From contig WOGZ01000061.1 in NCBI GenBank assembly GCA_009733775.1, positions 1 to 64,000 of the forward strand: a stretch of DNA of 64,000 nt, written 5' to 3'. The notes under the pieces were generated by a model. It made no database searches. It was not told where the DNA came from and saw only the letters and a program-made list of their open reading frames with translations. Of the stretch, positions 23,590-34,557 are shown piece after piece. The DNA is from Alectoria sarmentosa. Lineage: Eukaryota; Ascomycota; Lecanoromycetes; Lecanorales; Parmeliaceae. Position 1 is the first letter of the stretch. Each line of letters starts with the position of its first letter. The position numbers were made by a program, and so were the translations under genes.

Positions 23590-24580
23590 GTTCCGACCAC
23601 GAAATACCATGGAGCCCTATTACTCTGTCCCCTCCTTCCGAGTGCGGCATATTCTTCCGATAGATTCGTGTGCAACCGGCAAGCTTCTTTACTGACCCTA
23701 AAGACTGCGAATTGCTCCAAAGTATTCCTTGATCAAAACGCCAACTGTGCCGCATGATCATATACTTGGCGGTGCAACCTTGGACAACAGTATTATCCTT
23801 GACCGTCGCCGCCCAAATGATTACGGCTCATCTGCTCTTGGACCTATAGGGGTTTCGTGGCTTCAAACCGCAGATCTTGTGGGCCGATGCTATCTGTACC
23901 GACAACTTCAGGGTTCCGGAACGCAATCAGCAGGTCTATGTCATGGGCACAGTCTACGACGAGCCCAATGCATTCATGTCTATCTTAGTGAGACTAAAGG
24001 ATATAATGCTCAGGCAGTCGAGTTGATGAAGAAATTGCATCAAATGGGCGCCTCTATTGCCAATTACCGAAGCCATCCGCTTTGATAACCAGGGCCTAGT
24101 TCAGCCGGCTGATCAAGATGTGTGGATCAGCCCATGCAAGCTAATGATACATATACCGTGAAACGTGAAGGCTACTTTGTTGGCCGATTTTGTGACTCGA
24201 TCACTACCGGCTTATCTTCCCTTGTAGACGCTGCTTGGGACGGAATGCAATCCATAGTGCTGCATCCTTGGTTGGCACGCACGTGTATGGTCCAGGAAGC
24301 AGTTCTCAGGCCATCAAATACTGTCCTATGCTGCGCTGTGTCTTTTGAATGGGCAGTGATACCTCAACTATCAAGGTTTACGCATCGTTTTGATATCGAC
24401 CTCCTGACAGCCAGGCACATCACAAGAGCTCGAATTTCAAAACATGCCGCCAACAGTATTGTCACAGGGACACAGAGGCTCCAAACAAGTCTGCAAAAGG
24501 GTAGGCTCGCTGAACTCCTCGGACGGATTTTCGAGACAAGATCTATTCGCTATTGGAATTGGCATTTGATGGACATGTAG
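23590..24580 (+). pseudogene. HET-domain (heterokaryon incompatibility) protein, degenerate
   Basis: Three blocks of the HET domain are readable in different frames. IRVQPASFFTDPKDCELLQ near 23660-23720 corresponds to the region before the domain. At 23875-23990 LWADAICTDNFRVPERNQQV and YVMGTVYDEPNAF match the core WADAICIDQ...ER..QV..M..IY block. At 24220-24400 WDGMQSIVLHPWLARTCMVQ matches the PWF.RvWVvQE block. Stops and frame changes separate the blocks and no start can be assigned. Intact HET proteins trigger non-self recognition and cell death in fungi; this copy is dead. Confidence 0.7.
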
Positions 24581-24958
24581 CGCAAAGTCCCCCTTCTTTA
24601 TAAAGCCCGAAGGATTGGGACTTGAGACAAGACACGTGTGTTAGCATGGAATTGATATTCCTATAAATGTAGAAACTGCTTGATCAAGAGGGCCATTGGA
24701 GAAGCTCCAATTGCTTTTGAGATTGCAGATCATAATCAGACCATTCTATTGATGTGTCTTTCCCCAAAGATTTTATATTGATGGCATCCCCGTTCACTTA
24801 GCTTTTTATTAATTGTGACTGGTGCACAAGCGAAATTTTCCAAGCTATTGAAGAACATGATTTCCAGAAAGGCCCAGCTCGCGCTATCTGCGTCTATGAT
24901 CCAAAATTCCCCGTCACAAATACCGAGATTCCAAGAGGAAGTGGGAGAATGAGCATAG
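24581..24958. other. Intergenic, no gene seen
   Basis: Between the HET pseudogene and the end of the aspartate kinase; nothing recognisable. Confidence 0.4.
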
Positions 24959-26904
24959 CTAGTCGAGAAAGGTGAACAGATCCGTATGCACCACGTTCAG
25001 AGCACGAAGAGCTTCCCGCTCGGCGATCACGCACGAGATGCTAATCTCACTGGCGCCTATATACACATCAGTCCCGATTCCTGAGCACGGGTCACAAGCG
25101 CCAAGAGCCCACCTTGCGAGATCATCTCAATATTGATATTCCCATCCCCCAGCGCCGTAAACAGCCTTCCCGCGATCCCAATGCTCCTCTTCAACTGCAG
25201 CCCCACCAAACTGATGATAGCCATATTCGTCACCACGTCCACACTGCCGTACTCGCTCAACTCCTCAATCGCATGCTGCAAGTCCTTGTGCTGACTCAAC
25301 AAGTCTTCCGCATCCTGCACCCCGCCTCGGTCCTCGGGAACCCTTGACGATGGGCGTCTTCGAGTGCACCGCCAGGCTGATGTGGAACTGGTTCTTCTCG
25401 AACAGATTGATGTTGAGCGACCGGGAAGCGAGGATCTGGCAGATCTGGGCGAGGAAGTCGGCGTCTTCGACTTTGCGATGGGAGTGGACGTTGACGACGG
25501 TGATTTGGTGCTTTACGGTCACGGCGGTCGGGCGCTTGGGGTGGGATTGGAGATTGGCTGCGGAGGCTGGGGTGACGAGGGTGCCGGGGTTTTGGGGCGC
25601 GAGGACGTTTTTGATGCGGATGGGGATGGAGGGGAGGCATTGCTCTACGGTGAAATGGTGGATTACTTCGGAGCCATAGAAGCTGGGGAAAGGTTAGCGT
25701 GGGTCGTTATGAAGAAGGCGTAGACGTGCGTTAGCTCGTTGGCCTCTCTTGGGTCAATCGATGATAACAATTTGGCTGTTGGAACCTTGCTTGGGTCACT
25801 GTCCGCTGTCAGTTTAGACGAAACGAGGGCTATATAAGTATAGGATTCTCTACGCAGTGTAGACGCCTGAAACTTCCTTCCAGATCTATCTGCTAATCAG
25901 CCATTTTGTATTTAGGACTTTGCTGTATACAGAAGTCACGTGAGCTAGAACGCACCTGTAGTTCTTTCGCTCTCGTTCCGACCGCAGCGAGTGCAGCGCA
26001 CAGATCGGAGTACCCACGGCCTATTTGTTTGAGTAGACCTTCAGGTAAAAGACCGAAGTAACCGGTCAAAACCTGCCAACCTAATCATTCTCCGTGCATA
26101 AGCCGTAGCGTTGCTTTAAGCTTGGGTCCATTTCATACCGGCACCTTGTCACCACAGAGCTCAATCCTCCGACCTATCGCATAAGCGAGCTCTCGGTAGA
26201 ACTCTTGACTCAATGATCGCGGGACGGCGAAGCCAATCACATCAGATAAATTCACAAATTGAGCAAGGATCCCGTGATCTTCTAACAGCGCTGTAAGGTA
26301 TTGAGCGCTGAGCTTCTCCCCTACACTTAGGATCTTATCCTCGGCCTCGGGAGGCACGTCTTCCTTCTTCGACAGCGAATCAAGTAGCTTTTCAAGTGCG
26401 TTACATTCAGCGGATATGTCCCACCTTAGCCGTTCTTCGATCTCTGGGTTTAAAAACTTCGCTGTTTCTAGGTTTTCGTGCAGAATGCCTGAGACAATGG
26501 CATGATGGCGTGTTGAATTCGGTTTGGCTGCCTCTCGAGCGGTTTTCAGAAGGCTTTCGGTAGTCTCATATTAGTATGTTGAACTTGAACAATGACCATT
26601 CGGCAGATCCAAGGAGCCCCCTGGGCAATAAGTCGAGGTACAAACGAGTGAGACCTGATAGCCAGGAAAAGTAAATCGTACCGGTTGGTAGTGCCCTCAG
26701 ATTTAGACTCGCTACTCCGAGCGGAGCAGACAATGGCAACGCTGTGGTTTTGAAATATGCTCAATCTGTCAAGGAACGAGTTCAGCGAAGCTAGATGACC
26801 AAGGAGGAAGGGCTAACAATGCACAAGCAGATCCTGGCAATTTCTGGGGCGAATTTCCCAACGGAAGTACCGCCGAACTTCAAGACTGTACGCTGAGATA
26901 CCAT
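24959..26904 (-). CDS. Aspartate kinase (Hom3-type), eight exons, about 487 aa, one apparent frameshift
   Basis: This enzyme phosphorylates L-aspartate, the first step to homoserine, threonine and methionine. Exons on the minus strand are 26904-26825, 26765-26682, 26553-26139, 26072-25956, 25885-25854, 25798-25730, 25682-25113 and 25056-24959. The start gives the nucleotide-binding LKFGGTSVGKF. Next come VCSARSS and TTNRLLKTARE, then KILSVGEKLSAQYLTALL, LTGYFGLLPEGLLKQIGRGY and ADPSKVPTAK. FYGSEVIHHF, two ACT domains (SVDVVTNMAIISLVG, GDGNINIEMISQGASEISIS) and the C-terminus HTDLFTFLD follow. One intron (25729-25683) appears to use a GC donor. Exon 7 is out of frame by one base near 25330-25345, between HSKTPIVKG and VQDAEDLL; total exon length is one base over a multiple of three, in agreement. 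It is either a young pseudogene or an assembly error. A locus-specific paralog is likely. Confidence 0.85.
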
Positions 26905-28336
26905 TTCAGAAGTATTTGTTTATGCAGTGAAAATTTTAAAGCCCCTTCTTCTCGTATGGAAGAAATATTTGCCAAGCCGCTTAGAACTGCCCATTTCGCA
27001 AGCGAACTTCGCCAAATACTGCCGAGCCAAACGCGCTGACTGAGCCACCAGTGCCGCCACCATTCTGATGTTGCACCTGGGTCTGCATTGAGGGAGCGCA
27101 TCTACGTTGACCATGAAATTCCGGGGCACGAAATCAAACAGAGAATCAAGTAGACGGTGCGGTGTGCAATTTTTGGGCTTGTGGGGCACGAGTTGGGAAG
27201 TATGACTAGTCCTCAAGCCGGTGGAGTCGGATTGATTCCATCTTGGTGTCATGCCTACGAGTAGACACCGAGAACGTTCTGAACGAAGCCATAAGCTGTA
27301 CAGGCACTGCTCGGTGTTTCTCATCGATACGTCACCCGTCTCCAATCCGACTGTGCATCAAGCGAGAAAGACCGTCTTGTTTGAGGTAGGACTCCGGCAG
27401 ATCCGCCGACTCTGCCTTGGAGATTTGCCAAATCCGCCATTCTGCCTTGGTCTAGATTCGCCTTGCTGAGATCCGGTTTGGTGAATTCTGCCTTGGTGAA
27501 GATCGGCCTCGGTGAGAGAAATTCACCTCCAATGACCAGAGGAACCATTTCTGCCACGGTAGAGACCACCCCGTGGCAATTTAAATTCCAATCACAATCC
27601 CCAGAGAACCACCACTTCAATTTTCTCCACCCATTGCCCACCGCGCTCGCATCTTGTCGCTATTTTATCTCACAGTCAATTGACATCGTTCTCCAATATC
27701 GACACTGAAAATTCATTGCCCTTGCATTTGCTACCCTCCTCATTGAGATCCCCTTTTCGTGCACTCGAAGCAATGCCGATATATAATGGGCAATTGTAGT
27801 GCAATCACCCTTACGTACCATAACAAAACCTTTGGCGCTGTCCGCTTTCTGACTGTTTGGTCACGTTGGTTGAGTATCCACAATTCCTGTTCTTGGTAGC
27901 AGCTTAAGGCGCTTCTGCGAAGTCACACTCAGTGATGTATGCGTTTGCTTTTCGGTTGCAGGAATTGAGAAGAGAAGGAGAGGGGGGGGGGGGCTTATTT
28001 GACGTGGATCCAGCTTAATGGTCGTAGAGGAGGTTTCGTATCTTGCTTCAAGATTCTGGTGGCGATGTTGTCGCTCGAGTGTAGTAATCATTTTGTGGGA
28101 TTGGTCAGTAGCGAACTTTTGAGATATGTGCCAAACTATTTTTGAACTTTCGCAATCATCAGAGCTAGCAGAAGAGTGTCTATCAAGTTTTGTCTTCCAT
28201 TGTCAATGGAGCAAAGCTACCTCATCGGAATCTATTTAAACAGGCTACAGATTGCCATGATGACAAGCAATGACTGTATAGCAGATACTTGCGGAAGAAG
28301 TCGATCTGATACCCACGCTAATACTCAGTCCTTACC
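26905..28336. other. Intergenic, with a weak pentapeptide-like relic
   Basis: On the minus strand around 27430-27540 the frame reads AEFTKPDLSKANLDQ, which has the five-residue periodicity of pentapeptide-repeat proteins for three or four units only. No complete gene is seen. A 12-base G run is at 27982-27993. Confidence 0.35.
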
Positions 28337-29278
28337 TTCTCATCCTTCAAATCGCCGCCGGCGGCCATAAAGCCGTGGACCTGGTCACCGAATGTATAGT
28401 CCTGGCCCGGCACCTTCAACGCTTTCTAAAACGCCTCGATAACCTCCGCATCCTCGTCACCGGAGGTGAGGAGGTACATGGGCACGGCGATGTTGGGAGC
28501 GTCGTAGGGGTCGACCGTCGCCGGGTGAGCTTCGGCTGCGGCCGAGAACTTGCCGTCGAGGCCGTAAGAATAGGAGATGACCTAGGAAAGAAGAAGCATC
28601 GCTGTCAGCAATGTCCCATGCATGTATCGCGTGCAGATGCTGTGCATACCTTGCCACCCCAGCACATTCCCACAACACCCCACTTCCCGATCTTGCCTCT
28701 AGCCTTAGCCTCAATATCCTCGATCACACCAGGGATGGTCGCAACGGTCTTCGGGGGAGTACCGGCGCATTGGAAGAAGTTGCCAAGTTTGGTACCCTTT
28801 TCGGGTGTGTTGGGGGGAATTTAGCAGTGGAATACGGCTCGCCATGGCAAAAGTCGGGGATGTACACTTGGTAGCCGGAATCTTTGTCGGCGTGGGCGAA
28901 GAAGCCGGCACCCTGGGTACAAATGTTGGTAACTGGGACATGTCTCTCAGCAAGTCTTGTGGTGGTATTCTCACCTGGAGCACCTGAGGACAGAAGCCGA
29001 AGATGTCGAGGATGTATAGGACGGCGGTAGTGGCACTTTCCGGACCCGTTTTGTCTATAGATATAGGAGATGAGCTTATATGATTGGGGTTGTGGGTTTC
29101 GAACATGCACATACACGTTTTCATGCCCTCGACCTCAATGTAGCTTCCCTTCTCAGAGTATTCTGCTTCCGCCGGCGGTACAATGGAGCAAGCTAGTAGT
29201 CATCGTGTCAGCGAAAGGAATTGATTTTCGGACCGGCTCCGAATATCAGCTCACCTCGCTATGACCGTGTTGAGCCAT
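28337..29278 (-). pseudogene. Dienelactone hydrolase family protein, with frameshift and premature stop
   Basis: The exons approximate 29278-29255, 29192-28975, 28912-28650 and 28581-28337. Readable parts are MAQHGHSE, GSYIEVEGMK, LYILDIFGFCPQVLQ-GAGFF, YQVYIPDFCHGEPYS, then the nucleophile elbow VVGMCWGGK with the catalytic Cys, and the His region FGDQVHGFMAAGGD. This alpha/beta hydrolase family opens lactones or thioesters of cyclic diacids. Lesions: a one-base shift at the six-G run 28812-28817 and an in-frame TAG at 28428-28426 (EAF*KALKV). The first intron also leaves the frame ambiguous, and the usual C-terminal helix is not found. It is probably a former tailoring enzyme. Confidence 0.75.
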
Positions 29279-30287
29279 GATACGGTGGATTGAGATAGTG
29301 GGTTTAACGAATCATGCTGGAGCGGTTAGTATCGGATGTAGCCCTACTGTTAGGGTTGTTACAGCATTCGGCTAAAATGCCTGGCGGAGTCAGTGCGACA
29401 GCTCAGGGGTAATAATTTATTCTCAAGATATGTGTTCACCCAAGTCCTGCTAATTCCGCATCTATGGGGGCTTAATCTAAATCCATCATCTTCTCTCCAA
29501 CGGCACAGTTGTCCAAATTTAAGCGGTGCTCCAGCTGGAGTGTACGGGATTATCGAATTTGGGGGCACATGCCGCCTGAAAAGAGAAGTCAAGAGATAAC
29601 AGGTGCAGGCCGGAGAGAATGCCGGAGAGAATGATGGGATTCTGAATATGCATGTGGGAATGCGATACGACTGCAACATACATTACCATAAGGTAGGTGT
29701 GGGAATGCTAGACGACTGCAACATATATTCCCATAAGGTAGGTGTGGCATTGAAGTGTCAAGTGTTGGCCCTTGTTTCTAAGGACCAAGTTGATGACCGT
29801 TTTAATTGACTCTGCTTTCACTCGGACCCTGCATACATGCACACCACCTACAAACCTTAGAGCTGACTGTGCATGCGCATTGCGCCGTTTGGGCACAATG
29901 ATAGGAATTCCATCTGCCAACTTTGGCCCCGAGATGCAGCCATGAAAAATAATGAATGTCATACATGCATGGCCACGAGCCACTAAAGGGGGCGAGGCAG
30001 TAGCCATGAACGGCCCACGGGCCTACGGGCCCCTTTTCCCCGTTCCTTTATTAAGGCTGATGATTTGCAAGCGAGATGCAATGCAGAGAGGTCAGCATGT
30101 GGCACCCAGGAAGGAGAAATTCAAGGATGATTTGGCATGTAGTCTCTTTTTCTCCCCAACCCCCTTGCACCTGCCTACATCAGTGGTTCGGGGCATGGCT
30201 TTGGTCGGTGTTCGCAGAGGATAAGTACAGATAGAGTAGGTACGCATGCTATAGAACGAGAGGCAATCAAAAGATAAAGTACCTACT
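29279..30287. other. Intergenic region with a two-copy tandem repeat
   Basis: No gene is recognised between the hydrolase pseudogene and MITE copy B. Confidence 0.4.
29653..29750 (+). repeat. Tandem repeat, two copies of about 48 bp
   Basis: TGGGAATGCGATACGACTGC and TGGGAATGCTAGACGACTGC begin the two copies, and both end with CCATAAGGTAGGTGTGG. Divergence is a few bases only. Confidence 0.8.
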
Positions 30288-30289
30288 TA

Positions 30290-31076
30290 CTTTAAGGGCG
30301 GTAGGGGGTTTTTCGCAATCATGCCTGTAGCCTATCAGAAGCGTCATTTTGTAACCCACCCTATCAACAGGCTTGTCACGCTGACAATGCTCTTACGATC
30401 CATGTTTCATGCATATATGATACAATAACGATGTTTTCAAAGAAAGATCTTGACTCGTATCAAGGATATAGAGATATTCGTATATGACAGATCTTGTAAG
30501 ATTCCAACGTTAATGGAAGTCTTGTGAAATGAAAATTCTATTGACAGTCTGTTGAGAAAACGAACCTCGTGAGAGCATTTTTAAATGTATGAGCGCGTTA
30601 ATGAAAATCTCTTGATATGAAAATCTTATGAGAGCATTTCTACGGGTACGAGCGTTAAGGTTTCGATTCGAAATTTAAATACGATAAGTTATATCCACAT
30701 CATTGTATTTTTGACTTCGAATTTGAACGATTTAATCAAAGTTCCCTCAGAGACGATGAATTATGGGCCTGACATGAGGGTTAATGGGGTGGATAATAGG
30801 GGGAAGGGGGTGATGAGCAATGGGGGTAAATAATATGCGCGGACCCTGTATTTGTAAAATACAGCTTAATCATTAATGATATTTTCATGATCTTTTGAAT
30901 TGAAGATCTGTTGAGATTTGAAAAGCATATCGGTATATCTTCGTGTAGCGATATAGCATAGACTTGACTCTATAAGTACGCTACTGTGTGACATTTGAGA
31001 TTGAGATATTTGCTACAGAAAATCATGTAAAGACTCTCTCCGCAGGCTTACATAAACCCCCCTGCCGCCCTTAAAG
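30290..31076 (-). mobile_element. MITE copy B, 787 bp, largely unmutated, inverted relative to copy A
   Basis: The ends are CTTTAAGGGCGGTAGGGGGT and its inverse, with TA on both sides (30288-30289 and 31077-31078). It aligns inversely with 19769-20507. It keeps G-rich stretches such as GGGGGAAGGGGGTGATGAGC (about 30800) that are A-rich in copy A, so it shows the pre-RIP state. Confidence 0.9.
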
Positions 31077-31078
31077 TA

Positions 31079-31773
31079 GCGTTCTAGATTTCTTGGCGGC
31101 GCTAAATTATGCGGCGGCAGGCCCCCACGGGTAATCTTTACCGGGATTAAACCCTCTTGTTCCCCTCGAGTCGGCTCTTCCTGCCAGGTTACCACCACTT
31201 CCAACTTTCTCTTCCATTTAGCTGCCATCTTTCACTTGCTGACTCCCAGCTTCTCCCTGTTGTTCATCTCTCCTCTCCCCAAATCTCAAAGGACCCTACA
31301 GGATCCATTAGGCCCCCACAGCCCACAAGCCCACTGGTAACCACATGTAAGCCTACTTTACTCAATCAGTTGGGCAACCACACTTCCATGGGTAGCTTCG
31401 TCTTACCAATGCTGACATATGACAATTATCAATCAACAGTGGAACATCTAGAATTTGCGACATGGCGCAGGCAATATTGCAACGGCTATCCTCGGCCTTG
31501 ATGGCCACCAGCACTTATCTCTTCGTACAGGCAAGCCTAGCGATAATGCAAGGGAAGTGGTCAGAATGCGGTGTTACCGGACAGTCTCGATCTCTGAGCT
31601 GCCTCTCGCGGCAAGCATCGGACTATACAAACGCGCAGATAGGTCGTCTCATTATTGATGAGCTTGTTAGACAATCACAAACACTTCCTAATGACTTTGG
31701 TCATTAGCCGTCCCTACACTGTGTTTCTTTGAATATATGTTGTTTTGAGCCCCAAGCCCAATTATTCAAGGAC
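31079..31773. promoter_or_regulatory. Upstream region of the NRPS-like synthetase
   Basis: It lies between the MITE and the synthetase start. It has pyrimidine-rich tracts near 31200-31280 typical of fungal promoters. Short ORFs at 31455-31707 show no domain. It carries the CGG-N10-CCG motif listed separately. Confidence 0.4.
31128..31143. promoter_or_regulatory. Possible Zn2Cys6 binding site, CGG-N10-CCG
   Basis: CGGGTAATCTTTACCG is an inverted repeat of CGG half-sites spaced by ten bases, the geometry used by Put3-like binuclear zinc regulators. It is about 640 bp before the synthetase start. One such site can occur by chance. Confidence 0.3.
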
Positions 31774-34557
31774 ATGCAATTGACAATGGGTCCAACCAAT
31801 CTCCTTGAACTCTTGGAGAGGGCGGCAACAAGATCCAAAGAAACAGGCATTACTACATACTCGCCTAGAAATGTCAAGGAACCAGCCAACCGTCTCAGCT
31901 ACAACGATTTGCTTCAACTAGCCTTAGCCAATGCCCCCGTGCTCCATCACATTCCTGGTATCACTGAGGACACCATCTTTCTTCTGCACTTTGACGATCA
32001 TCTAGATGGCTTCGAATGGCTTTGGTCGGTCATAGCGGCCGGCCATTTGCCTGCAATCTCAACGCCCCTGACAAACGACCTCGGACAACGCAGGAACCAT
32101 CTCCTTCACCTTGAAACCCTCCTACATCACCCAATCATCATCACGAGAGACCATCTCGTCCCAGACTTTGTTGATCTTGGAGAAAAGCTTCATATAAGGA
32201 CGATCGAATCCCTACAGTCTCGCAATGGCTTTCACAGAATGGAGAAGCCGCGTTCGAAAGGAGAACATGAGCTTGCTGTATTGATGCTCACTTCTGGTAG
32301 CACCGGCAATGCCAAAGCTGTCGAGCTTCGACATGGTCAGTTACTCCAAGCTGTCCACGGCAAGGCGCTTCGTCAAGGCACAAAGCACGAAGATACTTTT
32401 TTGAATTGGATTGGGCTTGATCACGTCGCCAACCTTACCGAACTCCACCTGCACGCCATGTCATTAGCAGCAGATCAGGTTCATGTGAGCGCTATCGATC
32501 TGCTCGCGGACCCAATGGCATTTTTGCGACTAATCAGCAAACACCGAGTCGCATACACATTTGCCCCGAACTTCTTCCTGGCCAGTCTCAAGAAAATCCT
32601 AGAAAGAGGAGGTTCCAGCGAGATGGATCTCGATCTCAGCTGCTTGCGCGCTCTGAATTCTGGAGGCGAAGCAAATGTCACAGAGACTTGCGATGCTGTT
32701 ACAAAGTCATTGGCAAAATACAATGCGCTCAAGAATTTCATAAGACCCGGCTTTGGTATGACAGAGACTTGTGCCGGCTCCATATACAGTTTTGATTGTC
32801 CTGCATACGATGTCATGCGCGGGTTGGAATTCACATCGCTTGGTAGCTCTGTGCCAGGCTTGTCCATGCGTGTTGTGAAGGATGATGGATCGGTCGCGTA
32901 CGCAAACGAAGTAGGCGATCTGCAAGTTTCCGGACCTGTGGTCTTTCAAGGCTATTACAACAACCCGAATGCGACTGAAGAGGCCTTTACAAAAGACAAG
33001 TGGTTTATTACAGGCGATAGGGCATATATTGACGTTGCTGGAAATCTCAATCTGTCTGGCAGAGCTAAGGAGAGCATCATCATCAACGGAGTCAAGTACT
33101 TCCCTCATGAGATTGAAGCAGCAATCGAAGACGCCAACATCGTGGGTGTAGTAGCCTCGCACATAGTAACTTTCGCGTACAGACCGAAAGACTCACAGAC
33201 AGAGGCTCTCTGTGTGCTCTATCTACCATCCTACAAGTCCAACGATGTCAAGTCCAGAGTCGAGGCTCGCAGTGCTATCTCTGAAGTGACAGTCAGGCAA
33301 TGTAGCGCTCGGCCTTACCGGATTCTTCCTCTTGGAAAAGAAGTCTTCTCAAAGACATCTCTGGGTAAGCTGTCACGAGCGAAGATGCGGGCCGCTTTCG
33401 AAAATGGTACCTATAACATCTATGAGGAGCTAGATAACAGTTACCTGCAAGGTTGGCAGGTATCGCAACGTCAAAGTCCCACAACAGAGACAGAGAATAC
33501 GCTTCTCGGGATTTTTGCTGAAGTTCTTGAGGCGCCGGAGTCCAGCATTGGTATCGGAACTAGCCTCTTCGACCTTGGCGTGAGCTCAGTCGAACTTCTG
33601 CGGATAAATTCTGCCGTCAATAAAGCGCTGAGGCCGCCCAAGCCCGTTGCTATCGCATCATTTATGCTCAATCCGACGATTCGCAAGTTGGCAGCAAGCC
33701 TTGAGCCATCAGCTGCTGGAATATATAAGCCCGCCGTTACTTTACAAGCTCGAGGCAGCGGTACGCCTCTATGGCTGGTACATCCGGGCGTTGGCGAGAT
33801 CCTCATCTTCTTTGGTCTCGCCAAGCACATCATCGATCGACCCGTTTACGCTCTTCGGTCCAGAGGATTTGACGGAGAGCCCTTTTTCGAAAGCATATTA
33901 GAATGTGTATCGAAATATTACGATGAGATCAAACGACTACAGCCAGAAGGTCCATATGCCATTGCCGGATACTCGTATGGCGCAACAGTCGCATTTGAAA
34001 TGGTCAAAATCATGAAAAACAAAGGCGACGAGATCAGATTCCTTGGCGTGATCGACCAACCACCGAATATCCAGGCGCGCATGCACTACAGTAACTGGAC
34101 CAACGTTGTCATCACTATGGCCAAATTTGTGGAAATCATCGAGGAGAGTCAGACAAGCGCACTCTATGAGCAGCTGCGAGACCTGTCTCGAGACGAAGTA
34201 CTTTCCCATCTACTCTCATTGACTACTCAAGAGCATCTCAACACAATGGCCATGGACAAGTCGAAGCTAGCTCGATGGACAGATCTCGCGCTGAACAATC
34301 ACGTAATAGCACGAAAGTACGAGCCGTCGGGCCATGCACCCGTCCTGGATGTCTTCTACGCCGGTCAACCTGATTTCTTTTATGCGAAGACCGGCGAGGA
34401 GATGATGAGGAAGCATCTACACAAGTGGCAACAGCACACAGACACTGATGTCGCTTTCCATCAGGTTCAGGGTACGCACAATGACATGCTTCGTGGAGGC
34501 AACGTGTCCTCGTTCTACAGAACGCTCAAGGCCGCCATGGAGCGTCGTGGTGTCTGA
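31774..34557 (+). CDS. NRPS-like synthetase, adenylation-thiolation-thioesterase, about 927 aa
   Basis: The frame is open from 31729; the Met at 31774 or 31786 fits the family start (MGPTNLLELLERAA). The adenylation domain has A3 LTSGSTGNAKAVELRH, the WIGLDHVANLTELHLHAM block, A5 PGFGMTETCAGS, A7 FITGDRAYID, A8 GRAKESIIINGVKYFPHEIE and A10 TSLGKLSRAKM. The thiolation domain has FDLGVSSVELLRI with the phosphopantetheine Ser. The thioesterase has GYSYGATVAFEM (nucleophile Ser) and QGTHNDML (His). There is no condensation domain. This A-T-TE layout with a DHVA-type adenylation pocket is that of enzymes that adenylate aromatic alpha-keto acids (phenylpyruvate, 4-hydroxyphenylpyruvate, indolepyruvate) and dimerise them to furanones or quinones. 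The exact product is not predictable. It is intronless and intact, in contrast to its decayed neighbours, and a DAHP synthase lies 1.8 kb downstream. Confidence 0.92.
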   Translation: MQLTMGPTNLLELLERAATRSKETGITTYSPRNVKEPANRLSYNDLLQLALANAPVLHHIPGITEDTIFLLHFDDHLDGFEWLWSVIAAGHLPAISTPLTNDLGQRRNHLLHLETLLHHPIIITRDHLVPDFVDLGEKLHIRTIESLQSRNGFHRMEKPRSKGEHELAVLMLTSGSTGNAKAVELRHGQLLQAVHGKALRQGTKHEDTFLNWIGLDHVANLTELHLHAMSLAADQVHVSAIDLLADPMAFLRLISKHRVAYTFAPNFFLASLKKILERGGSSEMDLDLSCLRALNSGGEANVTETCDAVTKSLAKYNALKNFIRPGFGMTETCAGSIYSFDCPAYDVMRGLEFTSLGSSVPGLSMRVVKDDGSVAYANEVGDLQVSGPVVFQGYYNNPNATEEAFTKDKWFITGDRAYIDVAGNLNLSGRAKESIIINGVKYFPHEIEAAIEDANIVGVVASHIVTFAYRPKDSQTEALCVLYLPSYKSNDVKSRVEARSAISEVTVRQCSARPYRILPLGKEVFSKTSLGKLSRAKMRAAFENGTYNIYEELDNSYLQGWQVSQRQSPTTETENTLLGIFAEVLEAPESSIGIGTSLFDLGVSSVELLRINSAVNKALRPPKPVAIASFMLNPTIRKLAASLEPSAAGIYKPAVTLQARGSGTPLWLVHPGVGEILIFFGLAKHIIDRPVYALRSRGFDGEPFFESILECVSKYYDEIKRLQPEGPYAIAGYSYGATVAFEMVKIMKNKGDEIRFLGVIDQPPNIQARMHYSNWTNVVITMAKFVEIIEESQTSALYEQLRDLSRDEVLSHLLSLTTQEHLNTMAMDKSKLARWTDLALNNHVIARKYEPSGHAPVLDVFYAGQPDFFYAKTGEEMMRKHLHKWQQHTDTDVAFHQVQGTHNDMLRGGNVSSFYRTLKAAMERRGV

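Noticed and set aside
25296..25723. Overlapping 111-119 codon ORFs on the plus strand and a 114-codon minus frame
   Set aside because: Shadows of the aspartate kinase exon 7, low-complexity Arg/Pro or Gly/Asp translation.
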